DNA from: JBGPFS01 sp041483455
GTDB taxonomy: Bacteria > Chloroflexota > Limnocylindria > Limnocylindrales > CSP1-4
Length of the DNA stretch: 11,904 bases
Direction: 5' to 3'
Assembly (NCBI GenBank): GCA_041483455.1
Contig: JBGPFS010000059.1
Span: 1 to 11,904, forward strand
The translations under genes were made by a program, and so were the position numbers. Under the pieces are notes generated by a model. That model saw only the letters and a list, made by a program, of their open reading frames with translations, searched no databases and was not told the DNA's origin. Shown piece after piece: positions 6,830 through 11,904 of the stretch (the stretch's first letter is position 1; each line of letters starts with the position of its first letter).

Positions 6830-7588
6830 ATGGGCGATCGACTCGCCGGCAAGGTCACCATCGTCACGGGGGCCGGATCGGGGATCGGGCGCGCATCGGC
6901 CATCCGGTTCGCCGAAGAGGGTGCCAGGGTCACCTGCGTCGATATCGACCGCGACTCCGTCGAGGCGACCGCACGGGGGATCGGCGAGCAGGCCTTCGCG
7001 GTCGCGGCGGACGTCTCGGACCCGGCGGCCGTGCGGGCCTACACGGACGAGACGGTCGCCCGGTGGGGCGGCCTGCACGTGGCCTTCAACAACGCCGGGG
7101 TGAACATCCCGGGGGTCTTCCACGAGGTCCCGGACGAGGTCATCGACCGGACCCTGAACGTCAACGTCAAGGGCTGCATCTACGGCTGTCGGTACGCCAT
7201 CCCGCACATGCTCCGGGGTGGCGGCGGCTCGCTCATCAACACGACCTCGGTCAACGGCATCGTGGCCGAGCCGTTCCTGACCATCTACGCGACTTCCAAG
7301 GGCGCGATCGTGATGCTCTCGAAGGGGATCGCGCTCGACTACGCCAAGCAGGGCATCCGATGCAACGCGCTCGCCCCGGGCTGGGTCGACACCCCGATCA
7401 ACTACGCCCACGCCGAGATGCTCGGCGGCCTCAAGGAGGTCTACGCGACGATCGACTCGTTCCAGCCGATCGGGCGCCCGGGCGAGCCGCGCGAGATCGC
7501 CAACGTCGCACTCTTCCTGGCCTCCGACGAGAGCTCGTTCGTGACCGGCTCGGTCATCGTCGCCGACGGGGGGATGACGGCGAAATGA
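6830..7588 (+). CDS. Short-chain dehydrogenase/reductase (classical SDR)
   Basis: A 252-residue cytosolic NAD(P)-dependent oxidoreductase of usual classical SDR length. Motifs: cofactor-binding TGAGSGIG at 13-20, acidic D38 at the end of the second strand (C-V-D-I-D), which favours NAD(H) over NADP(H), D61-V62, NNAG at 87-90, N112, S140, and the catalytic pair Y153-x-x-x-K157, followed by P-G (183-184) and a C-terminal D-G-G. All four catalytic residues are present. The substrate is unknown; families like this include 3-oxoacyl-ACP reductases, glucose dehydrogenases and secondary-alcohol dehydrogenases. It is divergent from the permease and 171 nt upstream of the GS-like ligase, so it may oxidise an alcohol group of the imported amine or of its gamma-glutamyl derivative. 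That role is inferred from context. Confidence 0.92.
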   Translation: MGDRLAGKVTIVTGAGSGIGRASAIRFAEEGARVTCVDIDRDSVEATARGIGEQAFAVAADVSDPAAVRAYTDETVARWGGLHVAFNNAGVNIPGVFHEVPDEVIDRTLNVNVKGCIYGCRYAIPHMLRGGGGSLINTTSVNGIVAEPFLTIYATSKGAIVMLSKGIALDYAKQGIRCNALAPGWVDTPINYAHAEMLGGLKEVYATIDSFQPIGRPGEPREIANVALFLASDESSFVTGSVIVADGGMTAK

Positions 7589-7759
7589 CCGGCCGACGGG
7601 AACGGCAGCAGGCCGCCGCGGCCCCGCCGGCGTTGCACGGCGTGCGCGGACGCCCGGCGGCCGGGCCGCGCGCCCCGTAGCATCCGCCCACCGACCCGCG
7701 AGTCGGTCGGCCCTCCATCGTTCCGTGCACCACGTTCCGGGCCAAGTGAGAGGACGAAG
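7589..7759 (+). other. Intergenic region with several small hairpins before the GS-like gene
   Basis: Three stems can be drawn: GGCCG/CGGCC (7611-7623), GCCCGG-CGG-CCGGGC (7652-7666), and ACCGAC/GTCGGT (7690-7707, 6-nt loop). The first two could attenuate read-through from the SDR gene, but no T-run follows. TAGCAT (7678-7683) resembles a -10 box and would place the third stem at the 5' end of the leader. No matching -35 element is visible, so this promoter is weakly supported. Confidence 0.35.
7748..7754 (+). promoter_or_regulatory. Shine-Dalgarno site of the GS-like gene
   Basis: GAGAGGA ends 5 nt before the ATG at 7760 and supports this start. Confidence 0.7.
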
Positions 7760-9157
7760 ATGAGCAGCTCCAGCCATGGCAGCAAGAAGCATCCCCGCCT
7801 CCAGGAGCTCGAGGGGATGGTCCGGGACGGCCAGATCGACACCCTGATCGTCGCGCTCACCGACATGCAGGGCCGCCTGGTCGGGAAGCGGGTCCAGGCG
7901 CAGGCCTTCCTTGACGGCGTGATCGACCACGGCGCCCACTTCTGCACCTACCTGCTGGGCACCGACATGGAGATGAACACGCCCGACGGATTCCAGCTGA
8001 TGAACTGGGAGACCGGCTACGGCGACTGGATCGCCGACCCGGTCTGGGAGACCCTGCGGGTCCTGCCCTGGCTGGAGAAGACGGCGCTCGTCCTGTCCGA
8101 CACGGTCGTCGAGGAGACCCGCGCGGAGATCCCGATCTCGCCGCGGACGATCCTCAAGCGCCAGGTCGCCGCCGCCGCCGAGCTCGGCTACGTCATGAAG
8201 GCCGGCTCGGAGTTCGAGTACTACGTCCTCAAGGACAGCTGGGACGAGCAGCATCGCAAGGGCTGGACCGTGCCCGAGCCGTTCGGCTACTACAACGAGG
8301 ACTACCACCTCCTCCAGGCCACGAAGGCGGAGCCGCTCCATCGCCTCCTGCGCAACCAGATGACCGAGGCCCGGATCCCGGTCGAGTTCAGCAAGGGCGA
8401 GGCGGCGCCCGGCCAGCACGAGGTCAACATCCGCTACGACGAGGTCCTCGAATCGGCCGATCGGAGCGTGATCTTCAAGCACGGGGCCAAGGAGATCGCC
8501 TACCTCAACGGCTGGGGGATCACCTTCATGGCCAAGCCGGACCATCGCTGGACCGGCTCGTCGGGCCATCTCCACATGAGCGTCTGGAACCCCGAGGGGA
8601 CGCTCTCGCTGATGAACGACGGATCGGCCGGGCTGCCCTACGGGATGAGCCCGCTGATGAGCCGGTTCCTGGGCGGGATGATGGCGCTCGTGCGCGAGCT
8701 GGCCGTGTTCATCGCCCCGAACGTCAACAGCTACAAGCGGTTCGCTGCGCTGAGCTGGGCCCCCGTGAACGTGGTCTGGGGCCGCGACAACCGGACGACC
8801 GGGTTCCGGGTCGTGGGCCGCGGCCAGGCACTCCACATCGAGTGCCGCTTCCCGGGCGGCGACATGAACGCCTATCTCACCTACGCGGCGATGATCGGCG
8901 CCGGCCTGTACGGGATCCGCCACGGGATCGAGGCGCCGCCCGAGTACATCGGCAACGGCTATGTGGCCACGGGCGTCGAGCGGATGCCGCGGGCACTCCA
9001 CGAGGCGATCCGCTGCCTGGAGGCGAGCTCGGCCGCGGTCGAGATCTTCGGCCAGGATGTCGTCGACCACTACCTCAACGCCGCCCGGGTCGAACAGGAT
9101 GCCTACGACGCGGTCGTCCACCCGTGGGACCGGGAGCGCTACCTGGAGCGCGGTTGA
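7760..9157 (+). CDS. Glutamine-synthetase-fold ligase, probable gamma-glutamyl-amine synthetase
   Basis: 465 residues with the full GS catalytic layout. The ATP/glutamate/metal residues are in place: SEFEYYV at 150-156 (E151, E153), GQHEVN at 218-223 (E221, with E214 before it), GSSGHLHMS at 266-274 (H270/H272), NSYKRF at 323-328, DNRT at 343-346 and IECR at 360-363. Two parts differ from true glutamine synthetase. The D-G-S-S latch that binds ammonium is replaced by C-T-Y-L-L-G (62-67), and the flap glutamate of the GYEAPVN motif is replaced by tryptophan (S-W-A-P-V-N, W333). The form G-F-R-V-V-G-R-G (348-355) followed by F-P-G-G-D (364-368) resembles actinobacterial GS-like proteins. It therefore probably joins glutamate to an amine, as in PuuA, IpuC and GlnA3/GlnA4, rather than to ammonia. 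The amine is unknown; the divergent permease may import it. No adenylylation-site tyrosine context is evident. Confidence 0.85.
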   Translation: MSSSSHGSKKHPRLQELEGMVRDGQIDTLIVALTDMQGRLVGKRVQAQAFLDGVIDHGAHFCTYLLGTDMEMNTPDGFQLMNWETGYGDWIADPVWETLRVLPWLEKTALVLSDTVVEETRAEIPISPRTILKRQVAAAAELGYVMKAGSEFEYYVLKDSWDEQHRKGWTVPEPFGYYNEDYHLLQATKAEPLHRLLRNQMTEARIPVEFSKGEAAPGQHEVNIRYDEVLESADRSVIFKHGAKEIAYLNGWGITFMAKPDHRWTGSSGHLHMSVWNPEGTLSLMNDGSAGLPYGMSPLMSRFLGGMMALVRELAVFIAPNVNSYKRFAALSWAPVNVVWGRDNRTTGFRVVGRGQALHIECRFPGGDMNAYLTYAAMIGAGLYGIRHGIEAPPEYIGNGYVATGVERMPRALHEAIRCLEASSAAVEIFGQDVVDHYLNAARVEQDAYDAVVHPWDRERYLERG

Positions 9158-9232
9158 GGCCTCCGGTGGGGACCCGCCGGCGGGCTCGGATCGCGCGAGT
9201 CCGGCCGGTCGGCCCCGCCCGGTCCGACTGCC
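9158..9232 (+). other. Short gap with a CCCGCCGGCGGG palindrome
   Basis: The 12-bp palindrome CCCGCCGGCGGG (9173-9184) follows the GS-like stop codon by 15 nt. It can form only a short stem with a small loop and has no T-run, so termination is uncertain. No promoter box or Shine-Dalgarno sequence is visible ahead of the next gene. Confidence 0.25.
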
Positions 9233-9811
9233 ATGCGAGAGCGCGATCGGTACGGTAGGAAGTCGGTCGCCGAGACGTTCAGGGACGGCGTGGGCTGGTT
9301 CCCGACCCACCGGACGGCCAGCGTGGCCATCCTCGCCCTCCTGGGCATGCTCGCGATGCTGGCCGTCCTGCGCCCGGTGGGGGTCGGACTCGGCGACCTC
9401 CGGGTCGGCGACTGCCTGTTCGTCCGCACGTCGTCGGCCGGCGATGTCGGACCCGGCGCCCGGCCGGCCGGCGGCAGCACGGATGTCGGGCTGGCGCTCC
9501 TGGCCGGGGGCGGCTCGCGGGCGGCCTGCGACCAGTCGCACGGCCACGAGGTCTCGGCGGTGGTCGCCCTCGGTAACGACCTGGCCGACTCGTTCCCCGG
9601 GCGCGACGCCCTGCAGGCGCGCGTCACGCCGGCCTGCCTGGCGGCCTTTCCCGGCTACGTCGGCCGCCCGCTCGCAGGCTCCAGCTTCGTGACCTTCGGC
9701 GTGGCGCCGGACCAGGGCTCGTGGACGCGCGGGATCCGCTCCGGCGCCTGTCTCGTGGGACTGGCGTCGGGCGCCTTCTTCGGCTATCCGGCCCGGCAGA
9801 GCGGACGCTGA
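9233..9811 (+). CDS. Membrane-anchored Septum_form-like domain protein
   Basis: 192 residues. A short charged N-terminus (1-28) is followed by one hydrophobic helix (about 29-48) and an outside domain carrying four cysteines: V-G-D-C61, C99 followed by D-Q-S-H-G-H-E-V, C135 and C173. The order G-D-C, then C-x-x-x-H-x-x-E-V, a C in the middle, then W164 with G167-I-R-x-G-x-C173 matches the pattern of the Septum formation domain (Pfam PF13845). That domain is found in small actinobacterial and related membrane or lipoproteins, and its molecular role is not settled. The cysteines probably form two disulfides. Start: the ATG at 9233 has no clear Shine-Dalgarno sequence, but it places the helix correctly. 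It lies 75 nt after the GS-like gene and 7 nt before the next membrane-protein gene, with which it probably forms an operon. Confidence 0.75.
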   Translation: MRERDRYGRKSVAETFRDGVGWFPTHRTASVAILALLGMLAMLAVLRPVGVGLGDLRVGDCLFVRTSSAGDVGPGARPAGGSTDVGLALLAGGGSRAACDQSHGHEVSAVVALGNDLADSFPGRDALQARVTPACLAAFPGYVGRPLAGSSFVTFGVAPDQGSWTRGIRSGACLVGLASGAFFGYPARQSGR

Positions 9812-9818
9812 CAGCGCG

Positions 9819-10262
9819 ATGGCGACCGACGGGCACCGCTGGCCGGAGGGGGACCCCTCGACGCCTCCGGAGGCGCCCGCCCCGGGGCGACCCGAGCCGG
9901 TGCGAGCGGTCGATGGGGCCCCGCGTCCGGGGCTCGTCACCGGCGCATCCGTCCTGCTCGTCGTGCCGGGAATGGTCGAGCTGACGATCGCGGCGGCCCT
10001 GGCGCTGGCCCAGCCGGGCGCCGTCAGCACCGAGGCCGTCGTGGCCGGCGGATTCGCGACGCTCACGATGCTCCAGGGCCTCCGGACCTGGCGGGCCGAC
10101 GGCTGGGGCGCCTCGCTCGCCGTGATCGCCGTCCAGCTGTTCGTCACGCCGCCACTGTTCGGCGCGACCCCGCTGGGCATCGGGGTCGTGGCGGGCTACA
10201 CCGTGGCCCTCATCGGGCTCGTCCGCCACCGGGCCTGGTTCGAGCGACCCGCACCGCCCTGA
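9819..10262 (+). CDS. Small hypothetical membrane protein, four predicted helices
   Basis: 147 residues; family not recognised. The first 37 residues are hydrophilic and rich in Pro, Gly and Glu. Hydrophobic segments follow at about 38-64, 71-90, 97-113 and 116-136, and a short charged tail (R-H-R-A-W-F-E-R) suggests a cytoplasmic C-terminus by the positive-inside rule. No catalytic motif is visible. The start is 7 nt after the stop of the Septum_form-like gene, so the two are probably co-transcribed and may act together in the membrane. The hydrophobic profile, with codon use like the neighbours, supports a real gene although no homologue can be named. Confidence 0.65.
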   Translation: MATDGHRWPEGDPSTPPEAPAPGRPEPVRAVDGAPRPGLVTGASVLLVVPGMVELTIAAALALAQPGAVSTEAVVAGGFATLTMLQGLRTWRADGWGASLAVIAVQLFVTPPLFGATPLGIGVVAGYTVALIGLVRHRAWFERPAPP

Positions 10263-10336
10263 CTCGACGGAGTACCCTCCGGGGACGACCCCTCCGCCCG
10301 ACACCCGGCCCCGACGGAAGGCCACCACTCCGACAC

Positions 10337-10341
10337 GAGGA
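10337..10341 (+). promoter_or_regulatory. Shine-Dalgarno site of the second SDR gene
   Basis: GAGGA lies 8 nt before the ATG at 10350. The 87-nt gap (10263-10349) shows no convincing promoter; TACCCT at 10273 is only a partial -10 match without a -35 element. Confidence 0.6.
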
Positions 10342-10349
10342 CCCCACCG

Positions 10350-11117
10350 ATGCGACTCCAGGACAAGGTCTCGATCATCACCGGCGCCGGCAGCGGGATG
10401 GGCCGGACCGCGGCCCTCATGTTCGCGGCGGAAGGCTCGAAGATCGTCGTGGCCGAGTTCAGCGAGGCAGCCGGGCAGGAGACCGTCCGACTCGTCCGGG
10501 AGGCCGGCGGCGACGCCAGCTTCGTCCGGGTCGACGTCTCGAAGGAGGCCGACGCCAAGGCGATGGTCGACCACACGGTCGCCACGTACGGCCGGGTCGA
10601 CGTGCTCTACAACAACGCCGGGATCATGCCCGAGGCGGACCACTCGGTGACCGACACCTCGGTCGAGGTCTGGGACCAGGTGATGGCGGTCAACGTCCGG
10701 GGCACCTTCCTCGGCTGCAAGTACGCCCTCCCGGTCATGCTCGACCAGGGCTCGGGCTCGATCATCAACGTCTCGAGCTTCGTCGCGATCCTCGGCTGCT
10801 CGAACCCGCAGGACGCCTATACCGCGTCGAAGGGTGCCGTCCTCGCGCTGACGAAGTCGCTGGCGGTCCAGTTCGCGCCCAAGGGTGTCCGCGCGAATGC
10901 CATCTGCCCGGGCCCGGTCGAGACGCCGCTCCTCATGGACTGGCTGGTCAAGGACGAGGAGGCGAAGCGGATCCGGCTCGCCCGGAACCCGACCGGCCGG
11001 TTCGGCAAGCCCGAGGAGATCGTGGCGATGGCGCTCTACCTCGCCTCGGACGAATCGCGCTGGACGAACGGGACCGCGATGGTCGTGGACGGCGGCATCT
11101 CGGTCAACTACTTCTAG
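10350..11117 (+). CDS. Short-chain dehydrogenase/reductase (classical SDR)
   Basis: A 255-residue cytosolic oxidoreductase with a complete classical SDR motif set: TGAGSGMG at 11-18, acidic E36 after the second strand (suggesting NAD(H) preference), D62-V63, NNAG at 88-91, N115, S143, Y157-x-x-x-K161, P-G at 187-188 and a terminal D-G-G. It is a diverged paralogue of the SDR at 6830, not a recent duplicate: the substrate loop (about 190-215, with L-L-M-D-W-L) and the segment between S143 and Y157 differ clearly. The substrate is unknown. The polyphosphate glucokinase gene follows after 11 nt, so the two may share a transcript. A glucose-dehydrogenase-like activity would be compatible with that neighbour, but nothing in the sequence proves it. 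Confidence 0.92.
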   Translation: MRLQDKVSIITGAGSGMGRTAALMFAAEGSKIVVAEFSEAAGQETVRLVREAGGDASFVRVDVSKEADAKAMVDHTVATYGRVDVLYNNAGIMPEADHSVTDTSVEVWDQVMAVNVRGTFLGCKYALPVMLDQGSGSIINVSSFVAILGCSNPQDAYTASKGAVLALTKSLAVQFAPKGVRANAICPGPVETPLLMDWLVKDEEAKRIRLARNPTGRFGKPEEIVAMALYLASDESRWTNGTAMVVDGGISVNYF

Positions 11118-11128
11118 CCGGCCGCTCG

Positions 11129-11904
11129 ATGGCCCGGCTGGCGATCGGCGTCGACATCGGCGGGACGGGGATCAAGGTCGCCCTGGTCGACCTCGACCGG
11201 GGCGCCTTCGCGAGCGAGCGGCTCCGGGTCCGGACACCCCAGCCCGCCACGCCCCAGGCGGTGATCGCCGCCACGGCCGGCCTGGTCGAGCGACTCCGCC
11301 GGCTGCCGGACGGGCGCGCTGTCGCCCTCGTGGGGATCGGCATCCCCTCGGTCGTGATGCACGGGGCGACCAAGTCGGCCGCGAACATCGACGATGGCTG
11401 GATCGGCTTCGCGGCCGAGCCCGCCTTCGGCGCGGCGCTCGGGCTGCCGGTCGCGCTGGTCAACGATGCGGACGCGGCCGGGCTGGCCGAGATGCGCTTC
11501 GGCGCCGGTCGCGGCCGGGACGGAGTGGTCCTCGTCCTGACGATCGGGACCGGCGTCGGGTCCGGCCTGTTCGTCGACGGCCGCCTCGTCCCGAACACCG
11601 AGCTCGGACATCTCCAGATCCGCGGCCGGGACGCCGAGCGGCGTTCGTCCGCGGTCGCCCGGCAGCGCCGGCACCTCTCCTGGAAGCGCTGGGCCAAGGA
11701 CCTCGACGAGCACCTCGACACGATCGACCGGCTGCTCAGCCCCGACCTGATCATCCTGGGCGGCGGCATCAGCAAGGTCGCCGACCGGTTCCTGCCGTAC
11801 CTGAGCGTGGGTCGGCCGATCGAGCCGGCCCAGCTCCTCAATGACGCGGGGATCGTCGGGGCGGCTCTGTTCGCCGGGGAGCGGGCCGGTGAGGTGCCGC
11901 TCAC
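11129..11904 (+). CDS. ppgK: Polyphosphate glucokinase (ROK family), 3' partial
   Basis: Phosphorylates glucose to glucose-6-phosphate using inorganic polyphosphate, often also ATP. 258 residues are visible, open to the window end; the family is usually 250-275 residues, so only a few are probably missing. Motifs: phosphate-binding D-I-G-G-T-G-I-K (9-16), T-P-Q-P-A-T-P (36-42), S-A-A-N-I-D-D-G-W-I-G (83-93), N-D-A-D-A-A-G-L-A-E (112-121) with catalytic D114, I-G-T-G-V-G-S-G (139-146), V-P-N-T-E-L-G-H (154-161), W-K-R-W-A-K (185-190), G-G-G-I-S (211-215) and N-D-A-G-I-V-G-A (238-245). The order and wording match mycobacterial PpgK closely, and the zinc-binding cysteine motif of ordinary ROK glucokinases is absent, as in PpgK. 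The ATG at 11129 is 11 nt after the SDR stop and has no clear Shine-Dalgarno sequence, so translation may be coupled. Confidence 0.93.
   Translation, partial: MARLAIGVDIGGTGIKVALVDLDRGAFASERLRVRTPQPATPQAVIAATAGLVERLRRLPDGRAVALVGIGIPSVVMHGATKSAANIDDGWIGFAAEPAFGAALGLPVALVNDADAAGLAEMRFGAGRGRDGVVLVLTIGTGVGSGLFVDGRLVPNTELGHLQIRGRDAERRSSAVARQRRHLSWKRWAKDLDEHLDTIDRLLSPDLIILGGGISKVADRFLPYLSVGRPIEPAQLLNDAGIVGAALFAGERAGEVPL

Noticed and set aside
6650..10180. Open antisense frame of about 3.5 kb on the minus strand, opposite the SDR, GS-like and membrane-protein genes
   Set aside because: Its composition is Arg/Asp/Gly/His-rich and it carries no domain; it lies opposite genes with complete catalytic motifs. 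In GC-rich DNA stop codons are rare, so long shadow frames are expected.
10273..10278. TACCCT as a -10 box for the second SDR gene
   Set aside because: Only the T-A-x-x-x-T frame matches, there is no -35 element at 16-19 nt, and the gene has its own Shine-Dalgarno site 60 nt further on.
6830..11117. The two SDR genes as a recent tandem duplication
   Set aside because: Outside the shared family motifs the proteins differ throughout, especially in the substrate loop; they are old paralogues.

Overview
The window comes from a very GC-rich bacterium (roughly 70% by eye, with strong G/C third-position preference). Abundant proline/alanine-linked lipoproteins with Asp-box propellers, a Septum_form-like protein, a polyphosphate glucokinase and apparent leaderless genes with a TACAAT box point to a Chloroflexota lineage (Limnocylindria/Ellin6529-like) or an actinobacterium. 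This placement is inference: there is no rRNA or other marker gene here. I see no insertion sequences, CRISPR arrays, tRNAs, phage genes or sign of recent transfer. All gaps between genes are shorter than 230 bases.

Layout. (1) 3-2491, plus strand: two overlapping genes (ATGA) for extracellular Asp-box beta-propeller proteins. The first is cut by the left window edge. The second is a lipoprotein with an additional six-cysteine C-terminal domain. (2) 2577-4019: class II fumarase, preceded by a TACAAT box only 6 nt before its ATG. (3) 4056-4848: a LolA/RseB-fold-like protein of unknown function with the same TACAAT box 7 nt before its ATG. (4) 4849-4964: two back-to-back hairpins serving as terminators between convergent genes. 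(5) 4965-6605, minus strand: APC-family amino acid/amine permease with a recognisable promoter and Shine-Dalgarno site. (6) 6606-6829: divergent control region containing a short inverted repeat. (7) 6830-9157, plus strand: an SDR dehydrogenase and a glutamine-synthetase-fold ligase that lacks the residues used to bind and deprotonate ammonium. (8) 9233-10262: a membrane-anchored Septum_form-like protein and a small four-helix membrane protein. (9) 10350-11904: a second SDR and a polyphosphate glucokinase that runs off the right edge.

How the genes may work together. The most coherent unit is 4965-9157. It pairs a permease of the amino acid/choline/ethanolamine type with a divergently transcribed dehydrogenase and a predicted gamma-glutamyl-amine ligase. 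This fits uptake, gamma-glutamylation and oxidation of an amine or amino alcohol, comparable to the PuuA, IpuC or GlnA3/GlnA4 routes. The substrate is not determined, and no amidase or aldehyde dehydrogenase is present in the window. Fumarase and polyphosphate glucokinase are central-metabolism genes with no evident link to this unit. I found no clearly new multi-gene defence or mobile system. The points most worth checking are the leaderless promoters, the altered GS-fold ligase and the six-cysteine lipoprotein domain.
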